From the NCBI RefSeq assembly GCF_001598215.1, contig NZ_BCXJ01000001.1, positions 1,178,001 through 1,242,000 on the forward strand: a stretch of DNA of 64,000 nt. The letters run 5' to 3'. Below, piece after piece: positions 8,504-17,781 of the stretch. Below the pieces are notes generated by a model. That model worked only from the letters and a program-made list of their open reading frames with translations, searched no databases and was not told where the DNA came from. The first letter of the stretch is position 1. Each line of letters starts with the position of its first letter. A program made the position numbers and the translations under genes. This DNA comes from Shouchella clausii. GTDB lineage: Bacteria > Bacillota > Bacilli > Bacillales > Bacillaceae_D.

Positions 8504-9472
8504 TTATGCGGAAGCAGGCCGTTTTTTCAAAGGCGGCAATACTTCTTTGGTATCCTGTTGTTTGGAAATGTGATAAAGGACAATCCAGATTAGCGCAAAG
8601 CCAAGCGCTTGGGGAAAGCTAACTGTTTCTTGCATCGTCACCCAGGAAACAAGCAAGCCTGCCATTGGGAAACTAAGCTCGGCAATCGTAGCTACAGATG
8701 CTTTAATCGCCTGCAAGCCGCGGTAATAGAGTAGCATCGAGACCAAGCCTGGCAAAAGCGCTGAAGCTAGTAAGTTTATGCTAATAAAGACGAGTGCTAT
8801 AGCCGAAGCTGGCTCGTTCCAAGCATCAGGCGAAGTCAAAACAAGGACGCTGAGCAAGGGCAAAGCCAAGAGAAAGCGGAGCGCTGTCACTGTTTCGTAC
8901 CGGCATTTTCTTAAAAGCAAACGCCCCATAACGGTAGAGCCGCCCCATAAGGCTGCTGCGCCAATGGCGAAAAGGCTGCCAAGTTGAAAAACTTCGCCAA
9001 ACCCGCTGATTGGCAAGGAGAAGCCAAATGTAAGCAAATAAGTACCAACAAGTGCCACTGGCACGAGAAAACCAAAATGTTTTGGCCATGATTCTTTCAA
9101 AACAAAACGGGCAAGGACAATCGCGAAAATCGGCTGGAGCTTTTGCAAGAGCAACACTGAGTTGATTTGCCCCATTCCGTGTGTCGCTGCGTAAGTAAGC
9201 CCATGTGTAAATAACAGCGTAGCAATAGCTGAACCGCCCCACGATATGAAAAGCAAGGCGCCAATGTCGACGAACGACAAATGGGCCAAGTCGCTTCTGT
9301 ATCTCCAAATAAGGGGGACGGCAATAAAAGCCAAAATAATATGTTCGATAAAGACAATTTGCAAAGACGTCATCGTTTCAAGGAGAAGGAGGCGGAAAAG
9401 AGGGTTAATGCCCCAGAAAGCTGCTCCTATTACAATGAACCAAAATGTTTTTTGCGTGTGCGGTTGTTGCAT
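8504..9472 (-). CDS. EamA/DMT transporter under FMN riboswitch control, candidate riboflavin importer
   Basis: A 322-residue drug/metabolite transporter with about ten hydrophobic helices arranged as two EamA repeats (about residues 10-145 and 160-300). Family members move small metabolites in either direction. The leader on this strand carries an FMN riboswitch (9720-9593) and an intrinsic terminator (9550-9510), then 37 bases to ATG 9472. That links the gene to flavin supply: RibN riboflavin importers of proteobacteria are also EamA proteins. It does not look like RibU, the usual Bacillus riboflavin permease. The Shine-Dalgarno is weak (AAAGGG about 12 bases upstream). EamA membership is certain; riboflavin as substrate is inferred from the riboswitch. 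Confidence 0.85.
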   Translation of the reverse strand: MQQPHTQKTFWFIVIGAAFWGINPLFRLLLLETMTSLQIVFIEHIILAFIAVPLIWRYRSDLAHLSFVDIGALLFISWGGSAIATLLFTHGLTYAATHGMGQINSVLLLQKLQPIFAIVLARFVLKESWPKHFGFLVPVALVGTYLLTFGFSLPISGFGEVFQLGSLFAIGAAALWGGSTVMGRLLLRKCRYETVTALRFLLALPLLSVLVLTSPDAWNEPASAIALVFISINLLASALLPGLVSMLLYYRGLQAIKASVATIAELSFPMAGLLVSWVTMQETVSFPQALGFALIWIVLYHISKQQDTKEVLPPLKKRPASA

Positions 9473-9509
9473 GTGATGTCAAAACCCTTTCGTTTGAATC
9501 GGCCCTTCC

Positions 9510-9550
9510 AAAAATCAAAACAGCCCTGAATGTGCACATCCATTCAGGGC
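9510..9550 (-). terminator. Riboswitch-linked intrinsic terminator
   Basis: On the reverse strand GCCCTGAATG (9550-9541) pairs perfectly with CATTCAGGGC (9532-9523) over an eight-base loop, followed by a T-rich tract. It sits 42 bases after the FMN aptamer and 37 bases before the transporter start, the layout of transcription attenuation. A competing antiterminator was not identified with certainty. A second stem, 9584-9578 with 9567-9561, lies between aptamer and terminator. Confidence 0.85.
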
Positions 9551-9592
9551 CTCTCAAATAAGCATGGGCGTGTATTGCCATGCTCATTCGTT

Positions 9593-9720
9593 GATCTTCT
9601 CCCATCCGGACTTTAACCGTCGGCTTTGGAATTCCACCAAATCAGTCCCCTTTTTGACAAGCGCAAAGGAGAGTCGCGGGCTTTTACCGCCGGCCAGGAG
9701 TTTCACCTGCCCCGAAGATA
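9593..9720 (-). promoter_or_regulatory. FMN riboswitch (RFN element)
   Basis: The reverse strand shows the conserved blocks of the FMN aptamer in order: TCTTCGGGGCAGG, CCGGCGGTAAAAGCCCGCGA, GATTTGGTGGAATTCC, AAAGCCGACGG and GTCCGGATGGGAGAAGA. P1 closes by pairing TATCTTC with GAAGATC at the two ends. FMN binding normally favours the downstream terminator and switches the gene off. The only gene downstream on this strand is the EamA transporter; no rib biosynthetic gene is present. Confidence 0.96.
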
Positions 9721-9852
9721 CCTATTCATTATTTTTAGCATGTTAATCTTACCGTAATTGTCGGCATTCGTCCAGCGCCAAGAATCCAATACAATTGGTA
9801 ATTATTTTTAGTACGTATGTTCGTCAAGTTTGTAGGTATTTGCATAAGGTTA

Positions 9853-9861
9853 TGCTATAAT
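9853..9861 (+). promoter_or_regulatory. Extended -10 promoter upstream of uvrBA
   Basis: TGC-TATAAT at 9853-9861 is a perfect extended -10 element. No convincing -35 is spaced 16-18 bases upstream, which is tolerated with an extended -10. A LexA box starts 6 bases downstream. The predicted start of transcription leaves a leader of about 270 bases before uvrB. Confidence 0.7.
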
Positions 9862-9867
9862 GAAAAG

Positions 9868-9881
9868 CGAACACTTGTTTA
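9868..9881 (+). promoter_or_regulatory. LexA (DinR) SOS box
   Basis: CGAACACTTGTTTA fits the Bacillus SOS consensus GAAC-N4-GTTY and lies just after the -10 element, so LexA binding would block uvrBA transcription until DNA damage. uvrB is a known LexA target in B. subtilis. Confidence 0.85.
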
Positions 9882-9911
9882 TAAAGAATGACAAAGGTGG
9901 GGCACATCTTT

Positions 9912-9965
9912 TTGAACAGTACGCGCCAAGTGGCGTGTGCGGGAGCCAAACAAGCTCATGCTTGA
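9912..9965 (+). other. Possible 17-codon leader ORF in the uvrBA leader
   Basis: TTG 9912 follows AAAGGTGGGG (about 9 bases spacing) and opens 17 codons ending at TGA 9963-9965. A compact stem around 9922-9938 overlaps it. This could be a leader peptide or chance. No homology is recognised. Confidence 0.3.
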
Positions 9966-10029
9966 CGGCAAAAGCTTCCGCTGCCCTCCCGTCTGATTTT
10001 GTTGGATAAATGGCAATAGGATTAAGTGT

Positions 10030-10061
10030 CCCTCACATGTTTGGTTGTCTGCAAGTGAGGG
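10030..10061 (+). other. Hairpin in the uvrBA leader
   Basis: CCCTCAC (10030-10036) pairs with GTGAGGG (10055-10061) and is followed by GAAGTTTTTG, a short T run. It resembles a weak attenuator within the 270-base leader. Confidence 0.5.
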
Positions 10062-10097
10062 AAGTTTTTGTATTAATAAATAAAGGAGGAAGGTAGC

Positions 10098-10133
10098 ACT
10101 TTCATGAAAAGAGCAACTCCGATTCATGAAAGT
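10098..10133 (+). repeat. 11-bp inverted repeat ahead of uvrB
   Basis: ACTTTCATGAA (10098-10108) and TTCATGAAAGT (10123-10133) are perfect reverse complements separated by 14 bases. The pair encloses the start codon of the upstream mini-ORF and ends 5 bases before uvrB. As RNA it would form an 11-bp stem that hides the mini-ORF start. Confidence 0.75.
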
Positions 10134-10142
10134 ACCAAGTGA
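10104..10142 (+). CDS. 12-codon upstream ORF coupled to uvrB
   Basis: ATG 10104 is preceded by the strong Shine-Dalgarno AAAGGAGGAAGG (10082-10093). It encodes [12 protein letters not shown] and stops at TGA 10140-10142, which overlaps the uvrB GTG start (10139-10141). uvrB has no good ribosome site of its own close by, so ribosomes ending the mini-ORF probably restart on uvrB. The peptide sequence itself is not recognised; its role is most likely translational coupling, perhaps controlled by the surrounding inverted repeat. Inference from sequence only. Confidence 0.6.
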   Translation: MKRATPIHESTK

Positions 10143-12127
10143 TTATGGACCAAACGTTTCAGCTTGTATCAGAGTATTCTCCCCAAGGGGACCAGCCGAA
10201 AGCAATCGAGCAAATTGTGACAGGCATTCAAAACGGCAAAAAGCACCAAACATTGCTTGGCGCTACCGGAACGGGCAAGACGTTTACGATGTCAAATGTG
10301 ATCCAAGCCGTTAATAAGCCGACGCTTGTAATGGCTCATAATAAAACGCTTGCCGGGCAATTGTATAGCGAGTTTAAACAGTTGTTTCCCAATAACGCAG
10401 TTGAGTATTTTGTCAGTTACTATGATTATTACCAACCAGAGGCGTACGTCCCGTCTTCAGACACGTTTATTGAAAAAGATGCAAGCATAAATGACGAGAT
10501 TGATAAGCTTAGGCATTCGGCGACAAGTGCCTTGTTTGAACGGAGAGACGTCATTATTATCGCCAGCGTATCTTGTATTTACGGGTTAGGTTCACCAGAA
10601 GAATACCGGGACTTAGTGCTGTCCATTCGCACAGGCATGGAAATGGATCGGAACAGTCTGTTGCGGAAATTGGTTGACATCCAGTATGACCGCAACGACA
10701 TGAATTTTGTTCGTGGCACATTCCGAGTCCGTGGCGATGTTGTCGAAATTTTTCCTGCTTCAAGGGACGAACAGTGCATGCGTGTTGAATTTTTCGGCGA
10801 TGAGATAGAGCGAATCACAGAAGTGGATGCCCTCACTGGAGAAATAAAAGGCGAGCGTCACCATGTCTCTATCTTTCCAGCTTCCCACTTTGTGACCCGT
10901 GAAGAAAAAATGAAAAAAGCGATTGCCAATATCGAAGTGGAACTAGAAGAAAGGCTTTCCGTTTTGCGCAAGGAAGAGAAGCTGTTGGAAGCGCAGCGTT
11001 TAGAGCAGCGCACCCGTTACGATTTAGAAATGATGGCGGAAATGGGCTTTTGTTCAGGGATTGAAAACTATTCTCGCCATTTGACGCTTCGGGAAGCGGG
11101 AGCAACTCCGTATACATTGTTGGACTTTTTTCCGAAAGACTTTTTGCTTATTGTCGATGAGTCTCACGTTACCATTCCCCAAGTGCGAGGTATGTACAAT
11201 GGCGACAGAGCCCGGAAAGAAATTCTCGTCAATCACGGCTTCCGTTTGCCTTCAGCCCTTGATAACCGGCCGTTAAAATTCGAGGAGTTTGAAGAAAAAG
11301 TTGGCCAGGCCGTCTATGTATCAGCCACTCCAGGACCGTACGAACTGGAACACACGCCTAAAATGGTCGAGCAGATTATCCGCCCAACTGGCTTGCTAGA
11401 TCCTATAGTAGAAGTGCGCCCGATTGAAGGGCAAATCGATGACTTAATCGGCCGAATCCATGACCAAATCGCCAAGGACGAGCGTGTGTTAGTAACAACG
11501 CTTACGAAAAAGATGGCGGAAGACTTAACTGATTATCTAAAGGAAATCGGTATTAAAGTCCGTTACCTCCACTCGGAAGTCAAAACGCTAGAACGGCTAG
11601 AAATTATCCGCCAACTGCGCCTTGGGACATTTGATGTTCTTATCGGCATAAACTTGCTGCGGGAAGGCATTGACATTCCAGAAGTGTCGCTTGTGGCCAT
11701 TCTTGATGCGGATAAGGAAGGATTTTTACGGGCAGAACGTTCGTTGATTCAAACGATTGGCCGGGCTGCGCGAAATGCGAATGGCCGTGTCATTATGTAT
11801 GCCGATAAAATGACCCACTCAATGGAAGTGGCGATCAACGAAACGAAGCGGCGCCGTCAGATCCAGCAGGCATATAATGAGCAGCATGGCATTACGCCGC
11901 AAACGATTCAAAAACGAATACCAGAAGTCGTGCAAGCAACGTATGCAGCGGAAGAGACCGGCGATTATAAAGCTTCGTCGACACCATCGAAAAAACTAGG
12001 CAAAAAAGAACGCCAGGCAACGATTGAGCGTGTAGAAGCGGAAATGAAACAGGCCGCAAAAGAGTTGAACTTTGAACGAGCCGCTGAATTGCGCGATGTG
12101 TTGTTAGAATTAAAAGCGGAAGGATGA
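10139..12127 (+). CDS. uvrB: UvrABC excision nuclease subunit B
   Basis: The 662-residue damage-verification helicase of nucleotide excision repair, loaded by UvrA and recruiting UvrC. Walker A GATGTGKT is near residue 40, the beta-hairpin [12 protein letters not shown] that grips damaged DNA near 95, the DESH helicase motif near 340, and the C-terminal UVR domain that binds UvrC at about 625-660. Length matches the family. The start is GTG 10139 or ATG 10145 two codons later; neither has an adjacent Shine-Dalgarno, and the upstream mini-ORF probably supplies coupling. An SOS box lies in the promoter, and uvrA follows 9 bases after the stop. csbA, which precedes uvrB in B. subtilis, is absent. 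Confidence 0.97.
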   Translation: MIMDQTFQLVSEYSPQGDQPKAIEQIVTGIQNGKKHQTLLGATGTGKTFTMSNVIQAVNKPTLVMAHNKTLAGQLYSEFKQLFPNNAVEYFVSYYDYYQPEAYVPSSDTFIEKDASINDEIDKLRHSATSALFERRDVIIIASVSCIYGLGSPEEYRDLVLSIRTGMEMDRNSLLRKLVDIQYDRNDMNFVRGTFRVRGDVVEIFPASRDEQCMRVEFFGDEIERITEVDALTGEIKGERHHVSIFPASHFVTREEKMKKAIANIEVELEERLSVLRKEEKLLEAQRLEQRTRYDLEMMAEMGFCSGIENYSRHLTLREAGATPYTLLDFFPKDFLLIVDESHVTIPQVRGMYNGDRARKEILVNHGFRLPSALDNRPLKFEEFEEKVGQAVYVSATPGPYELEHTPKMVEQIIRPTGLLDPIVEVRPIEGQIDDLIGRIHDQIAKDERVLVTTLTKKMAEDLTDYLKEIGIKVRYLHSEVKTLERLEIIRQLRLGTFDVLIGINLLREGIDIPEVSLVAILDADKEGFLRAERSLIQTIGRAARNANGRVIMYADKMTHSMEVAINETKRRRQIQQAYNEQHGITPQTIQKRIPEVVQATYAAEETGDYKASSTPSKKLGKKERQATIERVEAEMKQAAKELNFERAAELRDVLLELKAEG

Positions 12128-12136
12128 CAGGAATAA

Positions 12137-15010
12137 ATGGCACATGAACAGATTGTCGTTAAAGGGGCACGATCCAACAACTTAAAAAATATGGATGTGA
12201 CGATTCCAAGGGATAAGCTTGTCGTGTTAACAGGCCTCTCTGGTTCGGGCAAGTCATCGCTCGCATTTGATACCATTTATGCAGAAGGGCAGCGGCGTTA
12301 TGTGGAGTCGCTGTCGGCTTACGCCCGTCAGTTTCTTGGACAAATGGATAAGCCAGATGTTGACTCAATCGAAGGGCTGTCTCCAGCGATTTCGATCGAT
12401 CAGAAGACAACAAGCCGCAACCCTCGTTCTACAGTTGGGACGGTAACAGAGATCCACGACTATTTGCGGCTATTGTATGCCCGAATTGGTCGGCCCGTCT
12501 GTCCTCGCCATGGCATTGAGATTTCCTCGCAGACGATTGAGCAAATGGTGGACCGCCTCCTTGAATATCCAGAGCGTACAAAAATGCAAATCCTTGCACC
12601 ACTTGTATCAGGGCGTAAAGGCACGCATGTAAAGACGCTTGAACAGATTAAAAAAGACGGGTATGTCCGTATCCGCGTCGATGGAGAAATGCGTGAAGCC
12701 TCAGAAGAAATCGAGTTAGATAAAAACAAAAAACATACGATCGAGGTAGTCATTGACCGGGTTGTTATAAAAGATGGCGTTCAAGCGCGAATTGCGGACT
12801 CCCTGGAAACAGCTTTGACGCTTGCTGGTGGCAGGGTGCTCGTCGATGTCATCGGCGAAGAGGAGTTGCTGTTCAGCCAGCAACATGCATGTCCTGAGTG
12901 TGGTTTTTCCATTCCTGAACTCGAACCACGCTTGTTTTCATTTAACAGCCCATTCGGTGCTTGTCCATCTTGTGATGGGCTTGGTTCAAAGCAGGAAGTG
13001 GACAGTGAGCTTGTCGTGCCAGACCCAAGCCGGTCATTGCGTGAACATGCCCTTGCCCCGTGGGAACCGACGAGTTCCAATTATTATCCACAGTTATTGC
13101 AAGCGGTGTGTGATCACTTTGGTATTGATATGGACGTGCCGTTTGAAAAACTGCCAGCTGCCCAGCAACAAATTTTGTTAGAGGGAAGCGGGAAGGAGAA
13201 AATCTTTTTCCGCTATGAAAACGACTTTGGCCGCGTTCATGAACATACGATTGTATTTGAAGGGGTGCTCGCCAATGTAGCCCGACGCTATCGGGAAACA
13301 AGCTCTGATTACATTCGTGAACAAATGGAACTGTACATGTCGCAGAAAAAATGCCCGACGTGCAAAGGCTACAGGCTGAAAAAGGAAGCACTTGCTGTTT
13401 TTGTCGGCGGCAAACATCTAGGCGAAGTAAGCCAAATGACATGCACCGATGCTATCAACTTTGTTAAGACGCTTGACTTGACTGAAAAAGAACGTGCCAT
13501 TGCTCGTTTGATCATAAAAGAAATTGAAGACCGTCTAGGCTTTTTAGTAAATGTCGGGCTTGATTATTTGACGCTATCCCGAGAGGCGGGGACGCTGTCT
13601 GGAGGGGAAGCGCAGCGCATTAGGCTCGCTACGCAAATCGGGTCATCGCTTATGGGTGTGCTTTACATTCTTGATGAACCTTCCATTGGCCTCCATCAGC
13701 GTGACAATGACCGTTTAATCGAGACGTTGAAACAGATGCGTGACCTTGGCAACACGCTGATCGTAGTTGAACACGATGAGGATACGATGCTGGCGGCTGA
13801 CCATATTATTGACATCGGCCCAGGAGCAGGGGTTCATGGTGGATATATTACTGCTCAAGGAACACCAAAAGAACTAACGGAAAATCCCCATTCGTTGACA
13901 GGGAAGTATTTGTCAGGGGAAAAATTTATCCCAGTCCCCCGTGAAAGGCGTTCTCTTACTGAACGGTCGTTTACAGTGAAAAAGGCGTCGGCCAATAACT
14001 TAAAAAACATTGATGTTACGTTCCCACTCGGCGTGTTTATAGCCGTTACAGGCGTTTCAGGCTCTGGAAAAAGTACGCTTGTCAACGAAATTGTCCATAA
14101 AGCGCTGGCGCAACGGATTCACCGCGCCAAAGCGAAGCCAGGGGAACATAAAGAAATCATTGGCATTGATGAAATGGATAAAGTGATTGACATTGACCAA
14201 TCGCCGATCGGGCGGACACCACGTTCCAACCCGGCAACATATACAAGCATGTTTGACGATATACGGGATGTATTCGCGATGACCAATGAAGCGAAAGTAC
14301 GGGGTTATAAAAAAGGCCGATTCAGCTTCAATGTCAAAGGTGGGCGTTGCGAAGCATGTAAGGGTGACGGGATCATCAAGATCGAAATGCACTTTTTGCC
14401 TGACGTCTACGTCCCTTGTGAAGTATGCCACGGAAAACGTTATAACCGCGAAACCCTTGAAGTGACATATAAAGGAAAAACGATTGCCGATGTGCTGGAA
14501 ATGACGATTGAAGAAGGCGCTGAATTTTTTGCCAGCATTCCAAAGATTAACCGCAAAATCCAGACGCTCATTGATGTCGGTCTCGGTTATTTAAAACTGG
14601 GACAACCGGCGACGACGCTTTCAGGCGGGGAAGCGCAACGGGTGAAGTTGGCGTCCCAGTTGCACAAACGGTCAACAGGACGAACGCTCTATATTCTCGA
14701 TGAACCGACGACTGGCCTCCATGTCGATGATATTGCCCGCTTGTTAAAAGTGCTTCAACGCCTTGTCGACAACGGCGACACTGTCTTGGTTATTGAGCAT
14801 AACTTAGATGTCATTAAAACGGCTGACCATATCATTGACCTTGGGCCAGAAGGGGGCAAGAACGGCGGCACTATAGTGGCCGAAGGAACGCCAGAGCACG
14901 TAGCCGAAACAAGTGCTTCTTATACAGGGGCCTATTTAAAACCCATTCTTGCTCGTGATAAAGCTAGACAAGAAGCGTTGTTTGCGGGGGCAGGGCAAAA
15001 AAGTTCGTAA
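12137..15010 (+). CDS. uvrA: UvrABC excision nuclease subunit A
   Basis: A 957-residue ABC-type ATPase that finds bulky DNA lesions as a dimer and loads UvrB. There are two ATPase modules, with Walker [10 protein letters not shown] (about residue 32) and GVSGSGKST (about 640). Each has its signature motif ([12 protein letters not shown] and [12 protein letters not shown]) and an inserted zinc module (CPEC...CPSC near 255-280; CEAC...CEVC near 738-763). Length is typical. It is cotranscribed with uvrB and so is under the same LexA control. Confidence 0.97.
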   Translation: MAHEQIVVKGARSNNLKNMDVTIPRDKLVVLTGLSGSGKSSLAFDTIYAEGQRRYVESLSAYARQFLGQMDKPDVDSIEGLSPAISIDQKTTSRNPRSTVGTVTEIHDYLRLLYARIGRPVCPRHGIEISSQTIEQMVDRLLEYPERTKMQILAPLVSGRKGTHVKTLEQIKKDGYVRIRVDGEMREASEEIELDKNKKHTIEVVIDRVVIKDGVQARIADSLETALTLAGGRVLVDVIGEEELLFSQQHACPECGFSIPELEPRLFSFNSPFGACPSCDGLGSKQEVDSELVVPDPSRSLREHALAPWEPTSSNYYPQLLQAVCDHFGIDMDVPFEKLPAAQQQILLEGSGKEKIFFRYENDFGRVHEHTIVFEGVLANVARRYRETSSDYIREQMELYMSQKKCPTCKGYRLKKEALAVFVGGKHLGEVSQMTCTDAINFVKTLDLTEKERAIARLIIKEIEDRLGFLVNVGLDYLTLSREAGTLSGGEAQRIRLATQIGSSLMGVLYILDEPSIGLHQRDNDRLIETLKQMRDLGNTLIVVEHDEDTMLAADHIIDIGPGAGVHGGYITAQGTPKELTENPHSLTGKYLSGEKFIPVPRERRSLTERSFTVKKASANNLKNIDVTFPLGVFIAVTGVSGSGKSTLVNEIVHKALAQRIHRAKAKPGEHKEIIGIDEMDKVIDIDQSPIGRTPRSNPATYTSMFDDIRDVFAMTNEAKVRGYKKGRFSFNVKGGRCEACKGDGIIKIEMHFLPDVYVPCEVCHGKRYNRETLEVTYKGKTIADVLEMTIEEGAEFFASIPKINRKIQTLIDVGLGYLKLGQPATTLSGGEAQRVKLASQLHKRSTGRTLYILDEPTTGLHVDDIARLLKVLQRLVDNGDTVLVIEHNLDVIKTADHIIDLGPEGGKNGGTIVAEGTPEHVAETSASYTGAYLKPILARDKARQEALFAGAGQKSS

Positions 15011-15014
15011 AAGC

Positions 15015-15041
15015 TGAAACATCTTGCCTAGCTGCTCCGTA
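15015..15041 (+). promoter_or_regulatory. SigW-type ECF promoter of yvlBCD
   Basis: TGAAAC (15015-15020), a 17-base spacer and CGTA (15038-15041) match the extracytoplasmic-function SigW promoter consensus. It lies 37 bases before yvlB. The yvlABCD operon of B. subtilis belongs to the SigW regulon, which agrees with this reading. Confidence 0.8.
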
Positions 15042-15077
15042 ATACAGTAATAGAAAGCCGATAAAGGAGCGATTGCC

Positions 15078-16142
15078 ATGGAAGAACGTATGATGATCTT
15101 GAAAATGATTGAAGATGGGAAGGTCACAGCAGAAGAAGGATTGCGTTTGCTTGAGGCGATCGGCAAGGACGAAGCCGATTCAGCAAAACAGGATTCTCAT
15201 CAAGGCGGGCGTGACAGAGAAACGCGGGAAGAGTCGCCTCTTTCAAAGTTGAGTGGTTTTTTTGAGACAGCGATTCAAAAAGTGAAAGAGGGCGACTTGG
15301 ACTTTAATTTTGGAACAGTGACGGAAATTGACCACGTCTTCCAACAGCAAAACATTTCGCCTCGTTCTTTGAAAGTATCATTAGAAAACGGATCAGTTGA
15401 CGTCGTTCCATGGGATAAACAAGATGTGCGCTTGGAGTGCCAAGTGAAAGTGTATCGTGTACGTGATACCGAGCAAGCACAAGATTTCTTCCTAAAAGAA
15501 TCTGTATTCTCGGCTACAGATGAAACGCTGTTGTTTGAAACAAAGACGAAATCGATGAAAGTGCTGGCGACATTGTATGTGCCCCAATCCGCATACGGGC
15601 GTATTAAACTTTATACGTTTAATGGCGCTTTGAAAGGGGAAGATTTAAAGGCGGATACATTTGAAGCCAACACAACAAACGGTTCGATTAAAACAACAAA
15701 TATTGAATCGAAAAAAGCGAGCATGGAGACGGTCAATGGCAGTATATCTTGCGAGCAAAGCCAATTGCAACTTCTTGATGCCAAAACATTGAATGGGTCG
15801 GTTAAAGTATCTGGATCGATCCAAGACGCAGACGTAGAAACGGTCAATGGCTCGATCACTTATGAGATGGAAGCGTCGACTGATGCAGGGTATGTTGATT
15901 TAAAAACTACAACAGGAAGTGTAAAATTGCTTGTTTCTCCTGCTGTACGCATTGAAGCCAAGCTGAAATCAAATGTTGGCTCAATCAATAACCGTTTGGC
16001 TAATGTAGAGATTCTCGATGAGAAAAAGGAATTTGCTCAACGCTACATGCAGTTGACTGGCAACCAGGCGCAAGAAAAGCGGGTCAAAGTCCATGCTGTA
16101 GCGAATACTGGTAGCATTACCGTACAAGATAAAGACAGTTAA
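15078..16142 (+). CDS. yvlB: DUF4097 envelope-stress protein, YvlB-like
   Basis: A 354-residue protein. The N-terminal 40 residues form the short helical SHOCT-like segment seen in YvlB and LiaX (MILKMIEDGKVTAEEGLRLL). Residues about 90-350 form a DUF4097 beta-repeat domain with recurring NGS turns (ENGSVDV, TNGSIKT, VNGSISC, LNGSVKV, VNGSITY), a beta-helix-like fold. Family members act in envelope-stress responses; the molecular function is open. Start ATG 15078 follows AAAGGAGCGATTGCC. It leads a three-gene operon with the PspC and YvlD proteins behind a SigW-type promoter. B. subtilis yvlA is not present. Confidence 0.88.
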   Translation: MEERMMILKMIEDGKVTAEEGLRLLEAIGKDEADSAKQDSHQGGRDRETREESPLSKLSGFFETAIQKVKEGDLDFNFGTVTEIDHVFQQQNISPRSLKVSLENGSVDVVPWDKQDVRLECQVKVYRVRDTEQAQDFFLKESVFSATDETLLFETKTKSMKVLATLYVPQSAYGRIKLYTFNGALKGEDLKADTFEANTTNGSIKTTNIESKKASMETVNGSISCEQSQLQLLDAKTLNGSVKVSGSIQDADVETVNGSITYEMEASTDAGYVDLKTTTGSVKLLVSPAVRIEAKLKSNVGSINNRLANVEILDEKKEFAQRYMQLTGNQAQEKRVKVHAVANTGSITVQDKDS

Positions 16143-16171
16143 AGGGAATGCCAACGAAAGGAATGGGAAGT

Positions 16172-16366
16172 ATGAAGCGCCTTACAAGGTCTCAAGATAA
16201 ACGGCTACTTGCAGGCGTCTGTGCCGGGATTGCCGACTATTTGAATATCGACCCGACGATTGTACGGCTTATTACGGTCATATTAGCAATCCCAACATCG
16301 GTTTTTCCAATGGTGCTTGTCTATATAGTGGCAATGTTGCTTATGCCGATAGAGGAGAACGTTTAA
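16172..16366 (+). CDS. yvlC: PspC domain protein, YvlC-like
   Basis: A 64-residue membrane protein of the PspC family. The conserved LLAGVCAGIADYLNIDPTIVR block is followed by one or two membrane segments. PspC proteins take part in phage-shock and envelope-stress signalling. Start ATG 16172 is chosen over ATG 16148 because AAAGGA at 16157-16162 is well spaced and homologues start at this point. One base separates its stop from the next start codon, showing tight coupling. Confidence 0.88.
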   Translation: MKRLTRSQDKRLLAGVCAGIADYLNIDPTIVRLITVILAIPTSVFPMVLVYIVAMLLMPIEENV

Positions 16367-16367
16367 A

Positions 16368-16712
16368 ATGAGATGGCTTCTCGGTTTAGTCTTAAACGCT
16401 GTCGTGTTATGGATGCTCTCACAACTTTTTTCTGGTTTTTACTTGTCTAGTTTTTTCGCTGCACTAGTAGCGGCGTTTCTCCTGAACATTTTAAACTGGA
16501 CAGTCAAGCCGATTTTGACAGTATTAACGTTGCCGATCACGATTTTGACGCTAGGGCTGTTCTTGTTTGTTATTAGTGCAGTGACGCTCATGCTGACATC
16601 AATCATAATGGGAAGCGCTTTTGAAATCAGCGGCTTCGGCACGGCATTGCTTGCAGCCGTTATCATTGCCCTGTTCCAAACATTTCTCATCAATCCCATC
16701 AAAAACAACTAA
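16368..16712 (+). CDS. yvlD: YvlD-type four-helix membrane protein (phage holin family 4)
   Basis: A 114-residue protein with four hydrophobic helices and no charged catalytic motif, typical of the YvlD / phage holin superfamily IV group. It is the last gene of the yvlBCD operon and ends at a strong terminator. Role in envelope stress is inferred from the operon and its SigW-type promoter; there is no sign of a real phage holin-lysin cassette. Confidence 0.85.
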   Translation: MRWLLGLVLNAVVLWMLSQLFSGFYLSSFFAALVAAFLLNILNWTVKPILTVLTLPITILTLGLFLFVISAVTLMLTSIIMGSAFEISGFGTALLAAVIIALFQTFLINPIKNN

Positions 16713-16739
16713 CAGGCCGCATTCGCGGCCTGTTTTTTT
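16712..16739 (+). terminator. Terminator after yvlD
   Basis: ACAGGCCGC (16712-16720) pairs perfectly with GCGGCCTGT (16725-16733) around a four-base loop, followed by seven T. Confidence 0.93.
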
Positions 16740-16770
16740 ATAACCTTTTTTAGGCGTCTGGCGCAAATCA

Positions 16771-16779
16771 TGCTACAAT
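16771..16779 (+). promoter_or_regulatory. Extended -10 promoter of hprK operon
   Basis: TGC-TACAAT at 16771-16779 is an extended -10 (5/6 to TATAAT). The region 17 bases upstream (TAGGCG) is a poor -35. It is 49 bases before hprK. Confidence 0.5.
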
Positions 16780-16828
16780 AGCTCTAGCACGATTCGCTCT
16801 TGTAAGTGGACAAATGAGGTGAAAGAAA

Positions 16829-17761
16829 ATGGCAAAAGTCACAGCAAATGATTTGTTAGAGAAATTTCAATTTGAACTTTTAGCTGGCGAAGAAGGAATA
16901 TACCGGCCAATAACCACAAGCGACATTTCCAGGCCAGGAATTGAAATGGCTGGCTTTTTTACATATTATCCAGCCCGTCGCCTCCAGCTCATTGGACGGA
17001 CGGAGCTTTCTTTTTTAAAGTCGCTCTCCGACCAAGAAAAGGAAGAACGGATGACCAAATTATGCACGTATGACACGCCAGGCATTATTCTTTCACGTGG
17101 TCTGGAAGCGCCTGAACAGCTTATTGCCGCTGCCGATAAACGTGGAGTGCCTGTTTTGCGTTCGACCTTAACGACAACCCAACTTAGCAGTCGAGTCACC
17201 AATTTCTTGGAAAGCGAATTGGCGCCTGTGACCGCTGTCCATGGCGTGCTTGTTGACATTTATGGCATTGGCGTGCTGATTACAGGCGGAAGCGGCGTTG
17301 GCAAAAGCGAGACTGCACTTGATTTGGTTCGCCGCGGCCACCGCCTTGTCGCCGATGATTCCGTTGAAATCCGCCAGCAAAATGAAGATACATTAGTCGG
17401 GTATCCGCCGCCGCTTTTGCAACACTTGCTGGAAATCCGCGGACTTGGCATCATTAATGTCATGACGTTATTTGGGGCAGGGGCGGTTCGCCCTTTTAAA
17501 CGGATTAGCCTTTGTATGAACTTAGAGCTTTGGGACCAAAACAAAGCGTATGACCGTCTTGGGCTTGAGGAAGACAAAATGAAAATTTTTGATACGGAGA
17601 TAACAAAAATGACCGTCCCTGTTCGTCCAGGGCGAAATTTAGCTGTTATTATTGAGGTGGCTGCGATGAATTTCCGCCTGAAACGACTAGGCTTTAATGC
17701 AGCACAAGAATTTTCGGAACGCTTGACACAAGTGATTGAGCATGGGGAAAATGAATTTTAA
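16829..17761 (+). CDS. hprK: HPr kinase/phosphorylase
   Basis: A 310-residue bifunctional enzyme that phosphorylates Ser46 of HPr and Crh when fructose-1,6-bisphosphate and ATP are high and removes the phosphate when Pi is high, thereby driving CcpA carbon-catabolite control. The P-loop is GGSGVGKSE (about residues 152-160), followed by ADDSVEI and the HprK signature [12 protein letters not shown] crh gene lies in the same window at 37.8 kb and a cre site before sigL, so several parts of the pathway are visible. It leads the hprK-lgt-yvoD-ppaX-yvoF operon, as in B. subtilis. Confidence 0.97.
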   Translation: MAKVTANDLLEKFQFELLAGEEGIYRPITTSDISRPGIEMAGFFTYYPARRLQLIGRTELSFLKSLSDQEKEERMTKLCTYDTPGIILSRGLEAPEQLIAAADKRGVPVLRSTLTTTQLSSRVTNFLESELAPVTAVHGVLVDIYGIGVLITGGSGVGKSETALDLVRRGHRLVADDSVEIRQQNEDTLVGYPPPLLQHLLEIRGLGIINVMTLFGAGAVRPFKRISLCMNLELWDQNKAYDRLGLEEDKMKIFDTEITKMTVPVRPGRNLAVIIEVAAMNFRLKRLGFNAAQEFSERLTQVIEHGENEF

Positions 17762-17781
17762 AGACAGGGGAGACGAATGGA

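Noticed and set aside
8345-8593. Forward frame of 82 codons after minJ
   Set aside because: It crosses two hairpins, one a clear bidirectional terminator, and overlaps the EamA gene on the other strand.
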